DNA from: Paenibacillus sp. USDA918EY
GTDB taxonomy: Bacteria; Bacillota; Bacilli; Paenibacillales; Paenibacillaceae
Assembly: GCF_009870825.1 (NCBI RefSeq)
Contig: NZ_WTWY01000001.1
Coordinates: forward strand, 806,001-870,000
Length of the DNA: 64,000 nt
Direction: 5' to 3'
The notes beneath the pieces are model-generated. The model had not been told where the DNA came from. It made no database searches and was given only the letters and a program-made list of their open reading frames with translations. Shown piece after piece: positions 33,504 through 41,726 of this stretch (its first letter is position 1; the number at the start of each line of letters is the position of its first letter). A program made the translations under genes and the position numbers.

Positions 33504-34124
33504 CTAGATCATAACAGATGCCCTTGCCCATATCAAATGGATCATGCCGCCCCAATGGCGTTCCATTCGTTCGATCTGCAGGCCGGCGTCCAAAACCAGT
33601 TGTTCGATATTACGGTTCCAATGGCATCCGGACATGCGGCGGGCAACCGGGTTCAACAGCCGCTGCGCCGATTTTAGTGCGGGATTTTTTCCGAGTCCGT
33701 GCTCCAGGAGGTAAAGCCGACCGCCGGGTTTGCACCATTGGCCCAGCTTGCGCAATACTTGAACCGGATCGTCATAGCCGCATAACGAGAGGGTGGAAAC
33801 GATGCAATCGAAAGCATGACGGGGAAACTCGAGGGTCTCGATGTCGCTCTCGATGAATTCCGCCTGAACGCGCAGCTCCGCCGCTATTTTACGCGCGCGC
33901 TGCAGCATCATCGGGCTGAAATCGACGGCGGTCAGGCGCATTCGTTCCATATTATAATAAGGGAAATTGGCTCCGGCCCCGACCGCGATCTCCAGCACAT
34001 CCCCCTCAACGTTTTGCAGCAGTTGTCGCCGCCATGCTCCCCACATCCGTTTCCGCGTGTTTTCTTCATACATGGCCGATTGCTTGTCGAACTTCCGGAT
34101 TAATTTTTTGCTTATCCATAACAA
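33504..34124 (-). CDS. Class I SAM-dependent methyltransferase
   Basis: A 206-residue methyltransferase. Motif I is LEIAVGAGANFPYY, motif II has LTAVDFSPMML, then ESDIETLEF and IVSTLSLCGYDDP for motif IV. The pattern (including KPGGRLYLLEHG) recalls UbiE/METTL7-like small-molecule methyltransferases. The start is uncertain: TTG at 34124 lies only 2 bases after AGGAGG, and an internal ATG 17 codons on is the alternative. It follows tetR by 6 bases, so the two are co-transcribed. Confidence 0.8.
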   Translation of the reverse strand: MLWISKKLIRKFDKQSAMYEENTRKRMWGAWRRQLLQNVEGDVLEIAVGAGANFPYYNMERMRLTAVDFSPMMLQRARKIAAELRVQAEFIESDIETLEFPRHAFDCIVSTLSLCGYDDPVQVLRKLGQWCKPGGRLYLLEHGLGKNPALKSAQRLLNPVARRMSGCHWNRNIEQLVLDAGLQIERMERHWGGMIHLIWARASVMI

Positions 34125-34130
34125 AGCCTC

Positions 34131-34763
34131 CTATTTGCCGTCCAAAACATTTTTCATTTCATGGAATATGCCTGCGGCATAAAGCGGACCCTTCATCGAC
34201 AGCTTGGTCATGATCAGCGCCAGCTCGCAAGGGGTTTCTTTTCGGCCGTTCATCAGCCATTCCTGGATGATGCCCAAATGGGCGGAGCTGATGTAAGCGA
34301 TGAGGTATTCCGTCGGCACGAGGGTGTTTTCTTTTTTGATTAGCGGGACGATGTTTTGCTCGAAAAGATACTTCGACATCATGGATCTGACGAGCGAATG
34401 AAAGGCCGGGTCTCCTTTGGGCCCCAAAATCGTCTTTAAAAATTCCGCCTGCCCGTTCATGTATTCGATCAATTCAACGATTTGCGGAACCGGCTCATTC
34501 CTTGCCATCAGCTCATCCAGGTTAAACGGGCGGATCGTACGAATGATCGCAACCATGCCTTCAATCAGTTCCTGTTCGCTTTGTTCCAGCAGGTCGTATT
34601 TGTCGCGATAATGAAGATAAAACGTTCCGCGGTTAATGTTGGCTCGCGTGGTGATGTCTTTGACCGTCAAGGCCTCAAATCCTTTTTCCTCGATCAGCTC
34701 TGTCAGCGCGTCGCGAATGACCGTTTTCGTGCGGACGACCCGGCGGTCCAAAGTTTCGTTCAA
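34131..34763 (-). CDS. TetR/AcrR-family repressor
   Basis: A 210-residue repressor with an N-terminal helix-turn-helix ALTVKDITTRANINRGTFY LHY (about residues 33-54) and a helical ligand domain resembling the TetR_C group found with ABC exporters. TTG start with GGAGGG 6 bases before it. It is divergent from the ABC exporter genes, and the shared region holds a palindrome (34878-34902) that it very likely binds. The downstream methyltransferase gene is in the same operon. Confidence 0.9.
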   Translation of the reverse strand: MNETLDRRVVRTKTVIRDALTELIEEKGFEALTVKDITTRANINRGTFYLHYRDKYDLLEQSEQELIEGMVAIIRTIRPFNLDELMARNEPVPQIVELIEYMNGQAEFLKTILGPKGDPAFHSLVRSMMSKYLFEQNIVPLIKKENTLVPTEYLIAYISSAHLGIIQEWLMNGRKETPCELALIMTKLSMKGPLYAAGIFHEMKNVLDGK

Positions 34764-34836
34764 ACGAATCCCTCCTTGCTCATGAACATATTGGGCGAAC
34801 CTGTCGATTAATCGTCACATTTCGAAGTTCTGTTTA

Positions 34837-34865
34837 TTGTCGGTCTGATATGCCCTGATTATAAT
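34837..34865 (+). promoter_or_regulatory. Promoter of the ABC-2 exporter genes
   Basis: TTGTCG (34837-34842), a 17-bp spacer and TATAAT (34860-34865). Confidence 0.75.
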
Positions 34866-34877
34866 AAAGGCGTGAAA

Positions 34878-34902
34878 GATAATCAACGCGATGTTCATTA
34901 TC
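34878..34902 (+). promoter_or_regulatory. TetR-type operator palindrome
   Basis: An inverted repeat GATAATnAAC-5-GTTnATTATC starts 13 bases after the -10 box of the exporter promoter and 19 bases before the ATG at 34922. Size and symmetry fit a TetR-family site for the divergent repressor. Confidence 0.75.
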
Positions 34903-34921
34903 TTAGGGAGGTTCATTCGCC

Positions 34922-35647
34922 ATGGAAACAACCGTGAATGTACAGCAAGTCAGCAAAAACTTCGGCAAAAAAACCGTTCTCTCCGATGTAAACCTGCATA
35001 TGGAAAAGGGGCAGATTTACGGACTGATCGGTCCTTCGGGCGCCGGAAAAACGACCCTCGTCAAAATGATGGTAGGCATGGACGTGCCGGACGAAGGCCG
35101 CGTGGAAATATTGCAAACGAAAATGCCGAGCCTGGCCATGCTCCAGCACATCGGATATATGGCCCAGTCGGACGCGTTGTACGGCGAACTGACGGGAGAA
35201 GAGAACCTGAAATTTTTTGCCTCGATGTTTAAAATGGGCAGGGCGGAACAAAAGCAGCGGATCGGCTACGCGGCGAATCTCGTAAATTTGACGCATGAGC
35301 TGGGAAAAAAGGTATCGGCCTATTCCGGCGGCATGAAGCGGAGATTATCGCTGGCGATCGCTTTGATTCATAATCCATCGATCCTTATTTTGGACGAACC
35401 GACCGTTGGCATCGACCCGGAGCTGAGACAGTCGATCTGGAAGGAACTGGCGCGTTTGAAATCCTCCGAGCAAAAAACGATCATCGTCACGACGCATGTC
35501 ATGGACGAGGCGGAAAAATGCGATAGGCTGGCCATGGTGCGGGAAGGTAAAATTTTGACCGTCGGCACGCCGGAACAGCTGAAGCTGCAGTACGGCGCTG
35601 AGAATTTGGATGACGTATTTTTGCAGGCGGGAGGGAGACGGCTATGA
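34922..35647 (+). CDS. ABC-2 type exporter, ATP-binding protein
   Basis: A 241-residue ATPase with Walker A GPSGAGKTT (about 36-44), signature YSGGMKRRL and Walker B LILDEPTVGIDP. It pairs with the next gene's permease for drug or lipid export, as in the YhcGHI or LnrLMN type systems. GGGAGG lies 11 bases before the ATG. The promoter and palindrome upstream indicate TetR control. Its stop overlaps the permease ATG by 4 bases. Confidence 0.92.
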   Translation: METTVNVQQVSKNFGKKTVLSDVNLHMEKGQIYGLIGPSGAGKTTLVKMMVGMDVPDEGRVEILQTKMPSLAMLQHIGYMAQSDALYGELTGEENLKFFASMFKMGRAEQKQRIGYAANLVNLTHELGKKVSAYSGGMKRRLSLAIALIHNPSILILDEPTVGIDPELRQSIWKELARLKSSEQKTIIVTTHVMDEAEKCDRLAMVREGKILTVGTPEQLKLQYGAENLDDVFLQAGGRRL

Positions 35648-36696
35648 GAATTCGCGCCCTTGTTCGCAGAATTTGCCAGCAGCTGCTGCGGGACAAAAGA
35701 ACGCTCGCGCTGTTATTTTTGGCTCCATTGCTCGTATTGACTTTAATGCATTATTTGTTTCATCATACGGGGAACGCATCCGACGCCAAAATCGGCACGG
35801 TCAACCTCGATCCGCGAATCGTCGAAATAATGAAGCAGCAGGGGATGGAAGCTATCCCATATGACCATGCCGATAAGGAAACGCTCGTAAAAGATAAACT
35901 GGACGCCGTCATTGAGATGGGGAATGGAGCGATCCACCTGATTTTGAAAAATACCGATCCATCGGTATCCAAAGCGATTCAGATGAAAATCAGTCAGGCA
36001 GCCTCCATGCTGGCCGAAGCCGCTCCCCCGCAAGGAAAGGCTGCGGCGCCGCGCGTAGCCATGACGACGGACTATGTTTATGGCGGCGCGGATACGAATT
36101 ATTTTGATACGCTCAGTCCCGTCTTGATCGGATTTTTCGTTTTCTTTTTTGTGTTTCTCATCGCAGGAATCGGACTGCTTCGGGAACGCACGACGGGAAC
36201 TTTGGAGCGCCTGATGGCGACCCCGGTACGCCCGGGTGAGGTGATCGCCGGTTATTTGGCGGGGTACGGCATTTTTGCTTTCCTGCAAACGGTCATCGTC
36301 GTTTTGTTCAGCACGCTGGTGCTGGGCATCCATCTGGCAGGTTCGATTTGGTACGTGCTGCTGATTAATTTGCTGCTGGCGTTCGTGGCGCTTTCGCTCG
36401 GCATTTTGCTGTCGGCGTTCGCCGCCTCGGAATTCCAGATGGTGCAGTTCATTCCGATCGTCATAATCCCGCAGATCTTTTTTGCCGGCATTTTTCCGCT
36501 GGACCATATGGCTGCTTGGATTCAGGTCATTGCCAGAATCATGCCTCTTTATTACGCGGCCGACGCGCTCAAGAGCGTGATGTACAAAGGTCTTGGGTTT
36601 GGCGATATTGCGGTGGATCTTGGGGTGCTGCTCCTGTTTGCAGCGGTGTTCATCGGATTAAACCATAGACGGCTCGCGTTCCTATATAGAAAATGA
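35644..36696 (+). CDS. ABC-2 type exporter permease
   Basis: A 350-residue membrane protein: one N-terminal helix (about 20-38), a large extracytoplasmic domain (40-165) and five C-terminal helices with the RERTTGTLERLMATPVRPGE coupling segment typical of ABC-2 permeases. It partners the preceding ATPase; both are likely derepressed when the TetR-type protein binds its ligand. Substrate unknown. Confidence 0.9.
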   Translation: MRIRALVRRICQQLLRDKRTLALLFLAPLLVLTLMHYLFHHTGNASDAKIGTVNLDPRIVEIMKQQGMEAIPYDHADKETLVKDKLDAVIEMGNGAIHLILKNTDPSVSKAIQMKISQAASMLAEAAPPQGKAAAPRVAMTTDYVYGGADTNYFDTLSPVLIGFFVFFFVFLIAGIGLLRERTTGTLERLMATPVRPGEVIAGYLAGYGIFAFLQTVIVVLFSTLVLGIHLAGSIWYVLLINLLLAFVALSLGILLSAFAASEFQMVQFIPIVIIPQIFFAGIFPLDHMAAWIQVIARIMPLYYAADALKSVMYKGLGFGDIAVDLGVLLLFAAVFIGLNHRRLAFLYRK

Positions 36697-36777
36697 GGAT
36701 GGGCCCGGCAACCCCGACTCCGGCGGACGGGTTTTCTGCTTGCCGGAACAGCGACTCTCGGGCACCGTTATCGTCGG

Positions 36778-36806
36778 TTGACTCAAAGCATGTTCAAATA
36801 TATACT
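36778..36806 (+). promoter_or_regulatory. Promoter of the leader-peptide/GNAT transcript
   Basis: TTGACT (36778-36783), a 17-bp spacer and TATACT (36801-36806). Transcription would start near 36813, giving a leader of about 170 bases before the acetyltransferase start. Confidence 0.7.
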
Positions 36807-36885
36807 GTTGAGGAAATTCCTCGTCCATGTCGTAGGGAGGATTTTCAAAGGTTAAATGTGTTTACATTTCTTTGGGGGTGGTCTG

Positions 36886-36939
36886 ATGAATAACACAACG
36901 ATTTGGGCAAAACTTTTCGCAGGGGATCGCGCCTACTAG
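36886..36939 (+). CDS. 17-codon leader peptide
   Basis: ATG at 36886 after a GGGGGTGG ribosome site, reading MNNTTIWAKLFAGDRAY and ending with TAG. An in-frame ATG at 36856 would make it 27 residues. It is too short to be an enzyme and sits in a structured leader 44 bases before the acetyltransferase start, as in inducible antibiotic-resistance genes where ribosome stalling in the leader exposes the downstream ribosome site. I infer that role. Confidence 0.55.
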   Translation: MNNTTIWAKLFAGDRAY

Positions 36940-36975
36940 CCCAAAAACCAGCGTTTTTCCCCTCAAAAAAAGGGG
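36902..36975 (+). promoter_or_regulatory. Attenuator-like hairpins hiding the GNAT ribosome site
   Basis: CCCCT (36959-36963) can pair with AGGGG (36971-36975), which is the ribosome site of the TTG at 36983. CCCCT can instead pair with AGGGG at 36921-36925 inside the leader peptide gene. Other stems are TTTGGGC (36902-36908) with GCCCAAA (36939-36945) and AAAAAC with GTTTTT (36943-36958). The competing pairs fit translational attenuation. Confidence 0.55.
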
Positions 36976-36982
36976 TACCGAG

Positions 36983-37690
36983 TTGAAACATTTATACTTG
37001 CAGTCTGACCGTGAACTTATGGAAGTCCAAGCCAACGTCCTTTTTAACCACAATGAGGATGGGCGTATGACCACAATAAACGAACCTAGTGCGAAGAGCG
37101 CACCTCGATTTTTCATGGGGATCACCAAGCAAGGTCTTGTTGTAAGGTACCATGAAACACTGGATGAAGACGTTAAAAACGAACTGAAACGGTTTGTTGA
37201 AAAAGCGCCCTGGTTGGATGCTCCAAATCGGGTTAACATGGCTGATATTATACGTATTTTAAGCAAAGACAGACCCGTTGACCATGTCTATCTGGGACCA
37301 GCCTATGTATTCCCCGACGTGAGAGGTCGTTTAACGCAAGCGGTAAAAATTACGGAGATGAATATCGAACTTTTAGAACCGTATTTTTCTGATTTTGTCA
37401 GTGATGTTCTCCTTGGACAGCCTGCTTTCGCAGTCGTTCAAAATCAAGCCGTCGTGTCCTTGTGCAGCAGCGCAAGAAGCTCATCGGTTGCTGCTGAAGC
37501 GAGCCTGCACACCGCTCCGGATTTCCGCGGCAGAGCCTTCGGTATGGAGGTTGCAGCAGCTTGGGCAGCCGAGGTCCAAAATCAGGGGCGGATCGCTTTA
37601 TACAGCACCGCATGGAATAACCTCGCCTCTCAAGCTGTCGCAAGAAAGTTGAAACTGAGACAATACGGTATGGATTTAAATTTCAGCTAG
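36983..37690 (+). CDS. GNAT-family N-acetyltransferase with regulated leader
   Basis: A 235-residue protein. The first 130 residues are a less conserved domain; the C-terminal part carries the acetyl-CoA loop APDFRGRAFGMEVAAAWA (about residues 178-195) and the N-LASQAVARKLKLRQYG ending typical of GNAT enzymes. TTG start with AGGGG 7 bases before it. The upstream promoter, leader peptide and ribosome-site-hiding stem suggest induction by a ribosome-targeting compound, which would make acetylation of an antibiotic or a ribosome-linked target plausible. Substrate is not known. Confidence 0.82.
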   Translation: MKHLYLQSDRELMEVQANVLFNHNEDGRMTTINEPSAKSAPRFFMGITKQGLVVRYHETLDEDVKNELKRFVEKAPWLDAPNRVNMADIIRILSKDRPVDHVYLGPAYVFPDVRGRLTQAVKITEMNIELLEPYFSDFVSDVLLGQPAFAVVQNQAVVSLCSSARSSSVAAEASLHTAPDFRGRAFGMEVAAAWAAEVQNQGRIALYSTAWNNLASQAVARKLKLRQYGMDLNFS

Positions 37691-37694
37691 AAAC

Positions 37695-37740
37695 AATATC
37701 CCGGTTCCTTCCATGTGAAGGAGTGCCGGGATATTTTGTT
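37695..37740 (+). terminator. Terminator after the GNAT gene
   Basis: AATATCCCGG pairs with CCGGGATATT with an inner CTT/AAG-type stem, followed by TTTTGTTT. Confidence 0.88.
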
Positions 37741-37980
37741 TCACCGGGCAAGTTAGCGCAGCATGCGAGAGCATTTTTATTCCCAAAAATGATTTTGGCG
37801 AATATCTTCTTTAACGGTTTGCGGTTCCATTGCAATTCGTGAACTGAGGGTACAAGTAAAAAAAATATGTTGGATATGTCGATGCGGCCTTTTCCCGTTC
37901 GTTGTATCAATAGAAGCGGGCAAAACGCAGAACATCCGCTTTACCGGTTTTCAAACCAATATACTTGGGAGGTAAAATAG

Positions 37981-38547
37981 GTGAGGAAAATTATTGTATC
38001 TGAATTCTTGTCATTAGACGGTGTCATGGAGGAACCGAATTGGACGTTCCGGTTCAATACGGATGAACAAAATCAATTTAAATACGAGGAACTAAAGGCC
38101 TGTGATACGCTTCTGCTGGGGCGGGTAACCTATGAAGGCTTTGCATCGTCCTGGCCGAAAGTGAAGAATGCGGTCGCCAAAGGCGTTGTTATTCCTGATG
38201 ATTTTGCCGATCGAATGAACAATTACCCCAAATTTGTTGTTTCCACGACCTTGCAGGAAGTTTCATGGAATAACTCCCGGTTGATTAAGGGAAATATCGT
38301 AGAGGAAGTAGCGAAGTTAAAGCAATTGCCCGGTAAGGATATTTTAGTCGCCGGCAGCTGCCGATTCGTAAACACGTTGATGCAGCATGATCTTATTGAT
38401 GAGTATCGACTTATGGTATTCCCAATCGTGGTAGGGAAGGGGAAACGCCTTTTTAATGACCGCAATGATCAAAAGATTTTGCAACATGTAGAAACAAGGA
38501 CATTCCGTTCGGGCGTTACGGTAATGACCTATCGGCCTCAACGGTAA
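37981..38547 (+). CDS. Dihydrofolate-reductase-fold protein (RibD C-terminal type)
   Basis: A 188-residue protein like YyaP/YwjB. The opening RKIIVSEFLSLDGVMEEP and the LLLGRVTYEGFASSWP segment are diagnostic, followed by DILVAGSCRFVNTLMQHDLIDEYRL (given here in two halves, about residues 120-143) and PIVVGKGKRLF. It should bind NADPH and reduce an unknown substrate. GTG start with TGGGAGG 9 bases upstream. Monocistronic. Confidence 0.88.
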   Translation: MRKIIVSEFLSLDGVMEEPNWTFRFNTDEQNQFKYEELKACDTLLLGRVTYEGFASSWPKVKNAVAKGVVIPDDFADRMNNYPKFVVSTTLQEVSWNNSRLIKGNIVEEVAKLKQLPGKDILVAGSCRFVNTLMQHDLIDEYRLMVFPIVVGKGKRLFNDRNDQKILQHVETRTFRSGVTVMTYRPQR

Positions 38548-38660
38548 ATGAACAAAAGATGCAATCACAATTTGCTGTGGAACGAAAGATCAATGTTTGT
38601 GTAGAAGACTGATGAATGGCATATGACATAGATAAGCCGCCTGGTGCCTTACCATGTGGC

Positions 38661-38945
38661 TTATTTACCTTGCTGTTTATTTGATTTTTTTCGTTGTAAT
38701 CCTTGGAAAATCAGCATAAACCCCATTAGGAAAAATAAAATGTTGACCGAACTTAAAGGCTGTTTTCCTAAAAAATCCTTAATTATAAGATAAGATTGGA
38801 TAACCAAAATAATGGACGCATATAGAAAATACATATTGGATTTGTCTTTAAATTTCCGGCCAACCAGCGTAATTATCATTGTAAATGCAATGGCATAGAC
38901 GGAGATGATCGCAACAAAGATAAGAGCTAAGAAGGATAAATTCAT
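38661..38945 (-). CDS. Small three-helix membrane protein
   Basis: A 94-residue protein with three hydrophobic segments (about 3-27, 37-54, 64-84) and a basic C-terminal tail (RKKSNKQQGK). Family unknown to me. GGGAGC lies 8 bases before the ATG. Its stop codon lies in an inverted repeat (38631-38665) that may act as a processing or termination hairpin. The gene is AT-rich. Confidence 0.6.
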   Translation of the reverse strand: MNLSFLALIFVAIISVYAIAFTMIITLVGRKFKDKSNMYFLYASIILVIQSYLIIKDFLGKQPLSSVNILFFLMGFMLIFQGLQRKKSNKQQGK

Positions 38946-39305
38946 AACATCAGCTCCCTTACAGTTATTGTTAATTACATTTTATCACATTTGTTGGTTG
39001 AAACAGAGTCATTAAGAAAACAAGTTGCATCTTGCAATGGGGACGGGATCCCATGGGCTTTGGATTATACTTATTCCGAAAATAAAATAAATTCATAAAA
39101 GCTCTGATAACAAAAAATTGTTATTCAGAGCTTTTTGTTTTATCTGGAGATTTCGACGTCAAGAACTTATTTTTACACTTTTTTTAGGATTTATTTAGAG
39201 CTCATTTAGACATGTTGTATATCATTAACATTGAACAAAAATGGTACGGCAAAAGGTGTCAAATTTATTGCCGGAATAACGGAAACATGAGGGGAGCGGA
39301 AAACG
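38946..39305 (+). other. Gene-free AT-rich gap with an orphan terminator
   Basis: No coding region is supported here. The one clear element is a terminator-like hairpin at 39095-39140. The right end holds the ribosome site (GGGGAGCGG) of the next gene. Confidence 0.5.
39095..39140. terminator. Orphan bidirectional terminator-like hairpin
   Basis: AAAAGCTCTGATAAC pairs with GTTATTCAGAGCTTTT (one bulge), with A and T runs on both sides. No gene ends next to it on either strand, so it may end a small RNA or be left from a lost gene. Confidence 0.6.
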
Positions 39306-39932
39306 ATGAGGAGAAATAAAAAATGGTGGCTGCTAGCGATCGTTTCATTAGGAGTAATGATTCCTTTTGTAGCCCCCTATTTTACGTTAAATCCCTCGGA
39401 TAGCCGCGTAGCTACTACTTCCACCATACAATATCTGCTGCTTGTTACACATATTATGTTTGCATGTGCAGCGCTTCTATCGGGATTTTTTCAATTCATC
39501 GATCGAATGCAAATAAACTCGCCCCAGGTCCATCGGATTGTTGGGAGAATCTATGTATGCAGCGTCTTTGTAAGCGGTGGAATTGGCTTGGCATATGTTT
39601 TCTATATGGATAATTTTTCAAAAGCAATGTCATTCCTTGTATTGTCCCTTTTATGGATTTTTACTTGTTGGAAAGGGTTGCGTGCTGCAATCCAAAGGGA
39701 TATTCACGAGCATCGGAAATGGATGACCAGAAATTTCGGCGTAACGTTAATTGCTGTTAGTGGAAGGCTGGTAGTGCCTTTATTGTTATTATCCTATTAT
39801 GTTTTGAATGGTTTTTCTCTTCCTAGTGGCAGGAATCGAATGGTCGAAGAGGTATTAAACGTTAATATATGGGTTGGGATCGTTGTTAACTTCATCATCA
39901 TTGAGTGGAGGATACTCAAACAAAGTAGATGA
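39306..39932 (+). CDS. DUF2306 membrane protein
   Basis: A 208-residue membrane protein with about six helices. The HRIVGRIYV segment after helix 2 and the HEHRKWMTRNF segment are the hallmarks of DUF2306 proteins, whose paired histidines suggest haem or metal contact, though their function is not established. GGGGAGCGG lies 7 bases before the ATG. It stands alone. Confidence 0.8.
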   Translation: MRRNKKWWLLAIVSLGVMIPFVAPYFTLNPSDSRVATTSTIQYLLLVTHIMFACAALLSGFFQFIDRMQINSPQVHRIVGRIYVCSVFVSGGIGLAYVFYMDNFSKAMSFLVLSLLWIFTCWKGLRAAIQRDIHEHRKWMTRNFGVTLIAVSGRLVVPLLLLSYYVLNGFSLPSGRNRMVEEVLNVNIWVGIVVNFIIIEWRILKQSR

Positions 39933-40092
39933 AATTTTTTATTTCGTTTTATGGCAGTGGCTTCTTGTGTTATGACGGATATACCGCAACCTGAGAGGTT
40001 CCCTTTAAATGAAAACGCGGCGTTTATTTCGAGCATAATTTCCCATTGCCCGGAAAAAATAAGCTTGAATACGACGAAGGAGGATGCAGCAA

Positions 40093-40530
40093 ATGCCTTT
40101 AGTGCCATACGAGCCTTTACGCCATTTGGATCAAATAAGACGGGAAATGGACCATTTTTTTAATACGGACCTTCCGGCCTTCCGGGGCATGCGCCAAAAC
40201 CTGGGCAATTTGAGCGTGGACGTGTACGAAACCGATACCGAGGTCGTTGCGGTATGCGATATCCCGGGTCTCGCAAAGAAAGAAGACGTGGAACTCGACA
40301 TCGAACGCAACATGTTGTCGATCAGCGGCACCATCAACCGGACGAACGAAATCAAGGAAGAGCATATGCATCGCCAAGAACGATACGTCGGCCGTTTTCA
40401 CCGCATGGTGACGCTGCCGGCCAACGTTTCCTCCGACGACGTGAAAGCCTCCTACAAAAACGGCGTCCTGGAAATCCACATGAAAAAACTAGGAGATGCC
40501 CGGAAAAGGATCGACGTCGAGTTTCACTAA
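40093..40530 (+). CDS. Small heat-shock protein, Hsp20/alpha-crystallin
   Basis: A 145-residue chaperone that holds unfolded proteins. The alpha-crystallin domain spans about 38-135, with VDVYETDTEVV at its start and the family GVLEIHMKK (A-x-x-x-x-G-V-L type) near its end; the C-terminal IDVEF acts as the dimer-linking I-x-V motif. The ATG at 40093 follows AAGGAGG by 9 bases; an in-frame ATG at 40084 touches the ribosome site. A terminator follows. No CIRCE-type element is seen. Confidence 0.92.
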   Translation: MPLVPYEPLRHLDQIRREMDHFFNTDLPAFRGMRQNLGNLSVDVYETDTEVVAVCDIPGLAKKEDVELDIERNMLSISGTINRTNEIKEEHMHRQERYVGRFHRMVTLPANVSSDDVKASYKNGVLEIHMKKLGDARKRIDVEFH

Positions 40531-40569
40531 TGGTTTACAACGTGCGAGCGCATGACATCCGAGCTTGTT

Positions 40570-40607
40570 AAAAGGTACAATCCTGTCAAGGGTTGTGCCT
40601 TTTTTTT
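40570..40607 (+). terminator. Terminator after the Hsp20 gene
   Basis: A 14-bp stem with one wobble pair (AAAAGGTACAATCC with GGGTTGTGCCTTTT) followed by a long T run. Confidence 0.88.
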
Positions 40608-40795
40608 GTTGTTGAAGCGCCAAAAATCGGAATCATGCTGTGACCCATTGCTCGATAGCCGCATCTAATCTTCGGAATGTAATTTTGAAAGGGGGACGCC
40701 CCTTTTGAACATAGATGTGAACGAATCCGAGGTGCTACGCGCGCAAAAGGGGGAAGGAAGCTTTTGTATCGTTAATAAAAAGGTTGGAGCTTCGA

Positions 40796-40903
40796 ATGTA
40801 CAACATTGCCAGGTCCATAGTCAAAAAAAGAGGATTGCGCGGACGCCATGCAAGAAACGGTCCTAAAAAAGAACATTGGAGCAAGCTTGCGCTGAAAATA
40901 TAG
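40796..40903 (+). CDS. Possible 35-residue basic peptide
   Basis: ATG at 40796, 6 bases after TTGGAG, encoding a very basic peptide (about 12 Lys/Arg of 35 residues; it begins MYNIARSIVKKRG and ends SKLALKI) and ending with TAG. A short stem with a T run follows at 40928-40947. No family is known to me; it could be a ribosome-associated or antimicrobial peptide, or chance. Confidence 0.35.
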   Translation: MYNIARSIVKKRGLRGRHARNGPKKEHWSKLALKI

Positions 40904-40927
40904 CAAAAGGCGAGACAGATTAGGGCC

Positions 40928-40948
40928 GCTGTTGTACAGCAGCTTTTT
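40928..40948 (+). terminator. Weak terminator-like hairpin
   Basis: GCTGT-TGT-ACAGC stem (5 bp) followed by AGC and six T. It would follow the small basic peptide gene. Confidence 0.4.
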
Positions 40949-41084
40949 TCAATGGACTATACATTTAAATAATTTAAATAGTTGCATTCTTATACAAATA
41001 TTTGAAATCTATCATTGATCCTTGTGCTAGAGTCCAATAAAATAAAAAATAGAAATATACCTTATTATGGAAGGTGATCTAATT

Positions 41085-41441
41085 ATGAGAAAATTGTCTG
41101 TAATTGCCATCCTGATGATCATGCTCTTTTCGTTCTCCTCCTTCGCCTCGGCCCAAGATGCCACTTCGCCGCCTTATTATCTTTCCGGTAACGTATCGTA
41201 TGAGGCTACCTACTACAACCAAAATTTTAATGCGCCGGGTTCGGTTACACTCACTCTGCTTAAGGTGACTTCCGATGGCGACGTGCCGGTAGGCTCCAAA
41301 ACCGTGATCGTACGTCCCGGAGAGACAAAAACCGAAAGAGTGTTATTGGCTTCCAATCTGCCCGCGGATTACTACAAATTAAAAATATCGTACGGCAGCA
41401 GCAGTGTCATTGTGTATGCGGATCGAATCATTCAGGAGTAA
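41085..41441 (+). CDS. Small secreted protein of unknown function
   Basis: A 118-residue protein with a classical signal peptide (RKLSVIAILMIMLFSFSSFASA, cleavage after AQ or ASA near residue 22) and a beta-rich mature part containing PGSVTLTLLKV, IVRPGETKTERV and YYKLKISYGSS, suggesting one immunoglobulin-like or beta-sandwich domain. GGAAGGTGAT lies before the ATG. It is AT-rich upstream and stands alone. No family recognised. Confidence 0.65.
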   Translation: MRKLSVIAILMIMLFSFSSFASAQDATSPPYYLSGNVSYEATYYNQNFNAPGSVTLTLLKVTSDGDVPVGSKTVIVRPGETKTERVLLASNLPADYYKLKISYGSSSVIVYADRIIQE

Positions 41442-41726
41442 CGATGGATTTCCGTTGATCCCTGCTGTAAAGGAACTACGGTGAATGCGAAAAAAACTGA
41501 AAAGCTGCAGATAAACGATGGAGACAAGAAATTTAACATAGAAAATAATGATAAGAAATAGGCGCCGATGCAGGCGTCTTTTCTTTTGCCTGAAAGAGGG
41601 GAACCGGCTTGCAGGATGTATCCATTCCGAGGTCGAGCTCCGCACTGCGTGCGTAGAATGGCATAAAAAATTACACCTCAAGCCAATTTCATATATAATA
41701 AAAAAAGAGAACAAATATTCTGTGAA

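Noticed and set aside
38631..38665. Terminator for the convergent reductase and small membrane genes
   Set aside because: The inverted repeat is strong but has no T run on either strand and contains the stop codon of the minus-strand gene, so it was not listed as a terminator.
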